64,000 nucleotides of DNA from Enterococcus innesii (GTDB taxonomy: Bacteria; Bacillota; Bacilli; Lactobacillales; Enterococcaceae), in assembly GCA_018982785.1 (NCBI GenBank), contig JAHHEN010000002.1, positions 253,001-317,000 on the forward strand, in the 5' to 3' direction. A model generated the notes under the pieces. It saw nothing but the letters and a program-made list of their open reading frames with translations, was not told the DNA's origin and searched no databases. This document shows positions 58,396-64,000 of the stretch, piece after piece. The position numbers were made by a program, and so were the translations under genes. Each line of letters opens with the position of its first letter. Position 1 is the first letter of the stretch.

Positions 58396-59076
58396 TTATT
58401 CTACTATTAAGTAAATGTAATAGACGTTTTCAACGCTTTTTAAATTTTCTTCGGATAGATTGTTTTCCATTTCAGCATATAGTTTGACGTCACCGCCCTT
58501 GGCAATATAAAGCAACGGAATTTCTTGTTTTTTCTCAATGTTAAGCTCGTTATTGGGAATACTAGTACTAGCTCCAGTAGGAGATAAACTATCTTCTCCA
58601 AGGGACGTATAGTGGAATTTTGATAAGTCGGTCATTGTATTTGATGAGGAACCATTTGAAAATAAATCAACGAAGAGTAGAGAATCGCTCTTAGTAATTC
58701 CTATATTCAAATAGCCATTATAATCACTTCTTGGCTCTGTTATCAGGGAAGCGACTATTTTGTGTTCTTTTATCTCCCCTTTTTGATAATAATCAAAGTA
58801 AACCGTCATGGACTCAGCCACTGTGTTAAATTTCAGTTGTGAGCCAAAATCCAACAATAAACTAGAAAGGTCCATAGGGTTCTCTAGCTGAACAAGGTGA
58901 TTATTGGGAACGCCAGCTACTTTTTTACTAGGGAAAGGACTGTAATTATAGTAATAACAATAAAGCATGGTAGGCAGCCCTATCACGAGCAAGAATGCGA
59001 AAAAAATCTGGAAAGGATTTCGAGGCCGAATTAGTGTCTTGACAGTATCTGGTGCTTTTTGGTTTTTAGCAGTCAT
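58396..59076 (-). CDS. Hypothetical membrane-anchored protein
   Basis: The 226-residue protein has a basic N-terminus (about residues 1-22), one membrane helix (FQIFFAFLLVIGLPTMLYCYY) and an outside domain of about 180 residues rich in Ser, Asn and beta-strand pattern. GGAGG precedes its ATG. I do not recognise the family. The local sequence looks richer in A and T than its neighbours, as does the non-coding stretch that follows, so this may be an insertion in front of pyrG. Confidence 0.75.
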   Translation of the reverse strand: MTAKNQKAPDTVKTLIRPRNPFQIFFAFLLVIGLPTMLYCYYYNYSPFPSKKVAGVPNNHLVQLENPMDLSSLLLDFGSQLKFNTVAESMTVYFDYYQKGEIKEHKIVASLITEPRSDYNGYLNIGITKSDSLLFVDLFSNGSSSNTMTDLSKFHYTSLGEDSLSPTGASTSIPNNELNIEKKQEIPLLYIAKGGDVKLYAEMENNLSEENLKSVENVYYIYLIVE

Positions 59077-59353
59077 TGTCTTCTTCCTCCAAAATTGTGG
59101 CTTCTATAGAATCTCTTTTGGGAGACAATAGAATTTGATTGTTTCCTTATCGGTAAATGATTACCGGAAGATGCCATGAAAAAATAATTTAAATATATAT
59201 CTATAATCTCAAAGATAACCAAAAAGCGCAATCAAATTTTGATATTTATTGAGGGCACTCCTTATTGGGGAATAATCATTCAGAGCACATTACTTGGCAG
59301 ACAAAAATAGCAGAATAATTAGCTCTATCCTGCAAAAGAAAAATTATCTTAGC

Positions 59354-59457
59354 GTAGAAGGCAGGAATCGAACCTGCACCTCGTCTTTGCCAAAAATAAC
59401 CAGAAATACGTTCCGATCATTTTTACCAAAACGAGTAAAGCGCCAGACTTCATCTAC
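59354..59457 (-). other. tRNA T-arm-like remnant
   Basis: Read on the minus strand, GCAGG-TTCGATT-CCTGC is a perfect tRNA T arm followed by CTTCTAC. The opposite end, GTAGATG, pairs with CTTCTAC except for one mismatch. The 104-base interior has no normal D or anticodon arm. It may be a decayed tRNA or an unusual tRNA-like RNA. Confidence 0.35.
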
Positions 59458-59580
59458 ACTTTGTATTATGCCAAAGAGAGTTCAACGATTTCGTAAGAAG
59501 CAATGAAAAAATTGCAAAAAGTTGTGTAGAAAACATGAAGGTTGTTTAAGAAAGAGTAACCTCAGAATGCCGGCGTGAAA

Positions 59581-59638
59581 AAGGAGGAAGCAGCTGCATT
59601 GAAGCGTAAAGCGCTTCGTTTGGAAACCTCCGTTTTTT
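59581..59638 (+). terminator. Orphan terminator-like hairpin upstream of pyrG
   Basis: GGAGG (59583-59587) with CCTCC (59627-59631), inner stem GAAGCG (59601-59606) with CGCTTC (59612-59617), then six T residues. No plus-strand gene ends here; it may end a small RNA or mark a lost gene. Confidence 0.5.
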
Positions 59639-59662
59639 CTGAAAAAATCAGATAAAGTTTTC

Positions 59663-59780
59663 TTGACATTTGCTAGGTGAGAATGTATCATTCTGTTTGG
59701 GCACTCTTTACAAGAGTCAGAAAGTGATTTAGAATTTTCGCTCCCTATTCATTTATGGATAGGGAGCTTTTCTTATTTTC
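59663..59780 (+). promoter_or_regulatory. pyrG promoter and CTP-sensing attenuator
   Basis: TTGACA (59663-59668), 17 bases, TATCAT (59686-59691), and a transcript start at GGGC (59699). A terminator GCTCCCTAT (59740-59748) with ATAGGGAGC (59759-59767) and a T tract follows. This is the layout of pyrG in Gram-positives: low CTP stalls at the first C, extra G residues are added at the 5' end, and the poly-G tract pairs with the CUCCC arm to stop termination. Confidence 0.85.
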
Positions 59781-59803
59781 TAAATGCTTTTCCTGTAAAA
59801 TAG

Positions 59804-61431
<1,628 letters not shown>

Positions 61432-61466
61432 TAATCGTTAGTGGCAAACCAAAAAATGAATGTGCG

Positions 61467-61497
61467 AAACTCCTCATCTCAAGATGGGGAGTTTTTT
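61467..61497 (+). terminator. Terminator after pyrG
   Basis: AACTCCTCATCT (61468-61479) with AGATGGGGAGTT (61482-61493) and six T residues. Confidence 0.9.
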
Positions 61498-61574
61498 GAG
61501 TTGCGCGATCCCAGTAATCCGTAAAAGGTTGACACTTGCGTGAGCGTTGGTGGAAATCATCTGTTTCTGCATAC

Positions 61575-61605
61575 AAAAAACTTCCGTCAAAACGACCGGA
61601 AGTTT
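61575..61605 (-). terminator. Terminator of the DUF1307 lipoprotein gene
   Basis: On the minus strand, AAACTTCCG (61605-61597) pairs with CGGAAGTTT (61586-61578) and is followed by T residues, about 90 bases after the stop codon. Confidence 0.75.
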
Positions 61606-61692
61606 CTGGCTGATGCATTATTTTTTTCGCTAACAGTTCGAATGAAATCCGCCAGCGGAAACGCGTGTTGATTTGCTGGTGCCTAGAGAGGA

Positions 61693-62148
61693 TTATTCTT
61701 TTAATTTATACCCTTGATCCAAGAGCATTTCCTCTGTACGTTCCATGCTGATCCCATTTTCGGTATTTCCTTCAAAACTAACCCCAGGCAATTGTTTTGC
61801 TGAATCATAATCCAACTCGTCGTAATTGATCTTCAAGGATTCAGTCGCTTCACTATCTGTATAGTCGAGGGAATAGTCCAACCCTTTGACTTGCTGATAC
61901 TGTTCTGCGATCGGATCAAGTACCGTCTGTGCTTCTTCTTTAGTCGTTACCCCAATTGCTGAATAAGGCATGACATTGTTTGCAGTCTGAGTTTTTACTT
62001 TATCGCCTTCATAAGTGAAGACCAGTTCCATCGAAACCCCATTTTGATCCATTGTGAATGTTTTGGTTTCTTCTTTGGCCCCCGAGCTGCAACTTGCCAA
62101 GAAAAGAACTCCGATGACTGCCAAAAATCCAATAAGCGCTTTTTTCAT
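61693..62148 (-). CDS. DUF1307 (YehR-like) lipoprotein
   Basis: The 151-residue protein has a lipoprotein signal ending LFLASCSSGA (cysteine near residue 20) and a beta-rich domain with ESLKINYDELDYDSAKQLPG. The family function is unknown. GGAGGG precedes its ATG. It stands alone, convergent with pyrG. Confidence 0.85.
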   Translation of the reverse strand: MKKALIGFLAVIGVLFLASCSSGAKEETKTFTMDQNGVSMELVFTYEGDKVKTQTANNVMPYSAIGVTTKEEAQTVLDPIAEQYQQVKGLDYSLDYTDSEATESLKINYDELDYDSAKQLPGVSFEGNTENGISMERTEEMLLDQGYKLKE

Positions 62149-62448
62149 TTTATCCCTCCTTTTTTACATAATAATATAGCCGCTTTCACAAGGCTATTCT
62201 TATGCTCAGAGGAGAAGAAGGAAGGATTTACTGGAAAATTATGATAAAACGACGAAAAAATATGTGAAATTTTTCTCGAATTTTCACACGCTGATATGTT
62301 ATCTAACGACCGCATATAGGAGAGCAAAACCTTACAGAATCGTAGACTTTCAGAAAAGATGATGAAAATGCTGGATTTTTATATTTGTGCAATCTTTTTT
62401 TGAAAAGAGAAATTCCTCTTTTTAGTAGCAAATACCGCAAATATTTGC

Positions 62449-62481
62449 TAAAATAGCATTGTCGGTTAAGCATTGCTTAAC
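62449..62481 (+). promoter_or_regulatory. fba promoter -10 and 5' leader hairpin
   Basis: TTTGCTAAAAT gives an extended -10 (TAAAAT 62449-62454). Just after the expected start lies the perfect inverted repeat GTTAAGC-ATT-GCTTAAC (62465-62481), which may stabilise this abundant mRNA or be an operator. Confidence 0.55.
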
Positions 62482-62516
62482 AAATAAAGTTTTTCAAAAC
62501 TTAGGAGGAATTTTTT

Positions 62517-63386
62517 ATGCCAGTAGTATCAGGAGCTGAATTCTTAAAAGCTGCTCGTCAAGGCGGATATGCAGTCGGCGGATTCAACACAAACAACTTA
62601 GAATGGACACAAGCGATTTTAAAAGCTGCTGAAGCGAAAAAAGCGCCAGTTCTAATCCAAACTTCAATGGGTGCTGCCAAATATATGGGCGGATACAAAG
62701 TTGCTAAAGACATCGTTACAAACTTGGTTGATTCAATGAACATCACTGTTCCAGTTGCAATCCACTTAGACCATGGTGATTATGATGCAGCAATGGAATG
62801 TATCGAAGTTGGTTACACTTCTGTTATGTTTGATGGCTCTCACTTACCATTTGAAGAAAACTTGAAATTGGCTAAAGAAGTTGTCGAAAAAGCACACGCA
62901 AAAGGCGTTTCTGTGGAGTGTGAAGTTGGTTCAATCGGCGGAGAAGAAGATGGAATCATCGGTTCTGGCGAATTAGCTGACATCGAAGAATGTAAACAAA
63001 TGGTTGCAACTGGTATTGATTACCTAGCTTGCGGAATTGGTAACATTCACGGTCAATACCCTGAAAACTGGAAAGGCCTTGCTTTTGACCACTTACAAGC
63101 AATCGCTGATGCAGTAGGTTCTGATGTACCATTAGTATTACACGGTGGTTCTGGTATTCCTCAAGACCAAATCGAAAAAGCAATCTCAATGGGTGTTTCT
63201 AAAGTAAACGTAAATACTGAATTCCAATTATCATTTGCTAAAGCAACTCGTGAATACATCGAAGCTGGCAAAGATAAAGAAGGTAAAGGATTCGACCCTC
63301 GTAAATTATTAGCACCAGGTGTTGCTGCAATCGTTAAAGATGCAGAAGAACACATCGACTGGTTCGGTTCAGCTGGTAAAGCTTAA
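62517..63386 (+). CDS. fba: Class II fructose-bisphosphate aldolase
   Basis: The 289-residue enzyme has PVAIHLDHGDYDAAMECIEVG (zinc-site histidines and Asp), GEEDGI, GNIHGQYPE, LVLHGGSGIP and VNVNTEFQ, all class II aldolase marks. It splits fructose 1,6-bisphosphate in glycolysis. AGGAGG lies seven bases before the start. Codons are strongly restricted, as expected for a very highly expressed gene. Confidence 0.96.
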   Translation: MPVVSGAEFLKAARQGGYAVGGFNTNNLEWTQAILKAAEAKKAPVLIQTSMGAAKYMGGYKVAKDIVTNLVDSMNITVPVAIHLDHGDYDAAMECIEVGYTSVMFDGSHLPFEENLKLAKEVVEKAHAKGVSVECEVGSIGGEEDGIIGSGELADIEECKQMVATGIDYLACGIGNIHGQYPENWKGLAFDHLQAIADAVGSDVPLVLHGGSGIPQDQIEKAISMGVSKVNVNTEFQLSFAKATREYIEAGKDKEGKGFDPRKLLAPGVAAIVKDAEEHIDWFGSAGKA

Positions 63387-63399
63387 TCTTATAATGAAC

Positions 63400-63437
63400 A
63401 AAAACCGCTGGAAAGCATATTTTCCAGCGGTTTTTTT
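63400..63437 (+). terminator. Terminator after fba
   Basis: A strong stem, AAAAACCGCTGGAAA (63400-63414) with TTTCCAGCGGTTTTT, is followed by a T tract to 63437. Confidence 0.93.
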
Positions 63438-63582
63438 GATATAAAATAGCTAGCAAGGTTTACCCAAATTTCAAGTGGTGAATGGCTAATTCAACTTACA
63501 AAAAACGATCAGTAAAAGCGGAATGATACAACATACGAAGAAAGAGACGATGCTGTTTGCTTCATCTGCTTGAAGGCAAATA

Positions 63583-63658
63583 ATAACCGAATAAACAGTT
63601 GTTTGGAAGATGATCATAAGGAGTTTTTATGGTGAGTAATATTCGTTTATTCGGTTAT
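63583..63658. repeat. 14-base perfect inverted repeat between fba and hutU
   Basis: ATAACCGAATAAAC (63583-63596) is repeated in inverted form at 63645-63658 with 48 bases between. The rest of the 63438-63702 gap holds no convincing gene. It may be the 3' structure of the hut transcript or a remnant of a small mobile repeat. Confidence 0.45.
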
Positions 63659-63702
63659 CTGCTGCATTTTGTTTCCGCTGATTATTGCTCGTTATTTTTT
63701 GT

Positions 63703-64000
63703 TTATTTGAAGAAGGCATTCAGTGCCTCATCAACTTTTTCTTGGTCTGCTAAATAAGGAATTGTAATATGATCAGTTTCTCGGTTTAGGTGATTGTACT
63801 CTATGGCAGTCTCGATGGCATGTTCATTTCGTGCCCAATTCCTCCTAGCTACACACCCCCATTGTGTCCCAAGCGATGGCAGATTTAATGATTTCATCGG
63901 TTGTTTTTGAACCATCAAGGAGCAATCCGAACCCCCCATTGATTGATTTCCCAATACCCACGCCACCACCATTGTGAAGGGCGATTAGCGTCATGCCTCT
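63703..64000 (-). CDS. hutU: Urocanate hydratase, C-terminal part (frame broken by one base)
   Basis: The 5' part lies outside the window. The first frame reads ALHNGGGVGIGKSINGGFGL and DGSKTTDEIIKSAIAWDTMG; the second continues GVARRNWARNEHAIETAIEY to FFK. They join by removing one base near 63851-63860. NGGGVGIGKSINGGFG is the urocanase NAD-site region. The enzyme converts urocanate to imidazolone propionate in histidine degradation. The break is probably a sequencing error. Confidence 0.85.

Noticed and set aside
59294-59506. Open frame of 70 residues with EGRNRTCT
   Set aside because: That string is the usual false translation of the reverse strand of a tRNA T arm. Treated as tRNA-like DNA, not a protein.

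Overview
The window looks like a chromosomal segment of a low-to-moderate GC Gram-positive of the Lactobacillales, most likely an Enterococcus. This is inferred from gene content and protein style: OatA, DhaMKL, RNase J2, FbaA, a Met T-box on metQNI and strong AGGAGG ribosome binding sites. Species cannot be fixed without a search. No prophage, insertion sequence, CRISPR array or rRNA gene was seen. Almost all intergenic gaps hold recognisable intrinsic terminators or promoters.

Layout. 1-7.0 kb: end of a YitT-family membrane protein, a peptidoglycan O-acetyltransferase, the PTS-dependent dihydroxyacetone kinase operon dhaMKL (minus strand) and a P-type cation ATPase. 7.2-15.3 kb: housekeeping genes (queG, SPFH protein, LURP-one-like protein, fructokinase, alpha/beta hydrolase, trhO, ketopantoate reductase, PHP phosphatase). 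15.4-28.7 kb: a carbohydrate region. It has an AraC regulator, a five-gene operon of two Gfo/Idh/MocA oxidoreductases, two TIM-barrel isomerases and a ThuA-like protein, then a divergent ArsR-type regulator and an ABC sugar importer with GH2 and GH43 enzymes. 28.9-38 kb: monoglyceride lipase-like enzyme, serC-serA-DUF1015, NRAMP manganese transporter with a DtxR/MntR-type box, MacB-like ABC exporter and MarR regulator. 38-48 kb: GH13 amylase, asd, RNase J2, DHA2 drug transporter and the ytkL-ytoI-nrnA group. 48-57 kb: divergent lysine/DAP operons (dapA-dapB-dapH and N-acetyl-DAP deacetylase-lysA-dapF), then a Met T-box with metQNI. 57-64 kb: phnA, a zinc protease, pyrG with its attenuator, a DUF1307 lipoprotein, fba and the end of hutU.

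The carbohydrate region is the most interesting part. The oxidoreductase/isomerase/ThuA set is what one expects for glycoside breakdown by oxidation to a 3-keto sugar, elimination and reduction. The neighbouring importer and glycosidases could supply arabinofuranosyl- or uronosyl-type substrates. Cre-like sites precede both operons.

About fifteen otherwise normal genes (including pyrG, dapA, dapB, lysA, queG and nrnA) are each broken by a single-base indel, nearly always the loss of one base from a homopolymer. Each returns to a family-length reading frame when one base is restored (two bases in mntH and dapA). These are most simply read as sequencing errors, so the genes are annotated below as intact CDS with the suspected error position stated.
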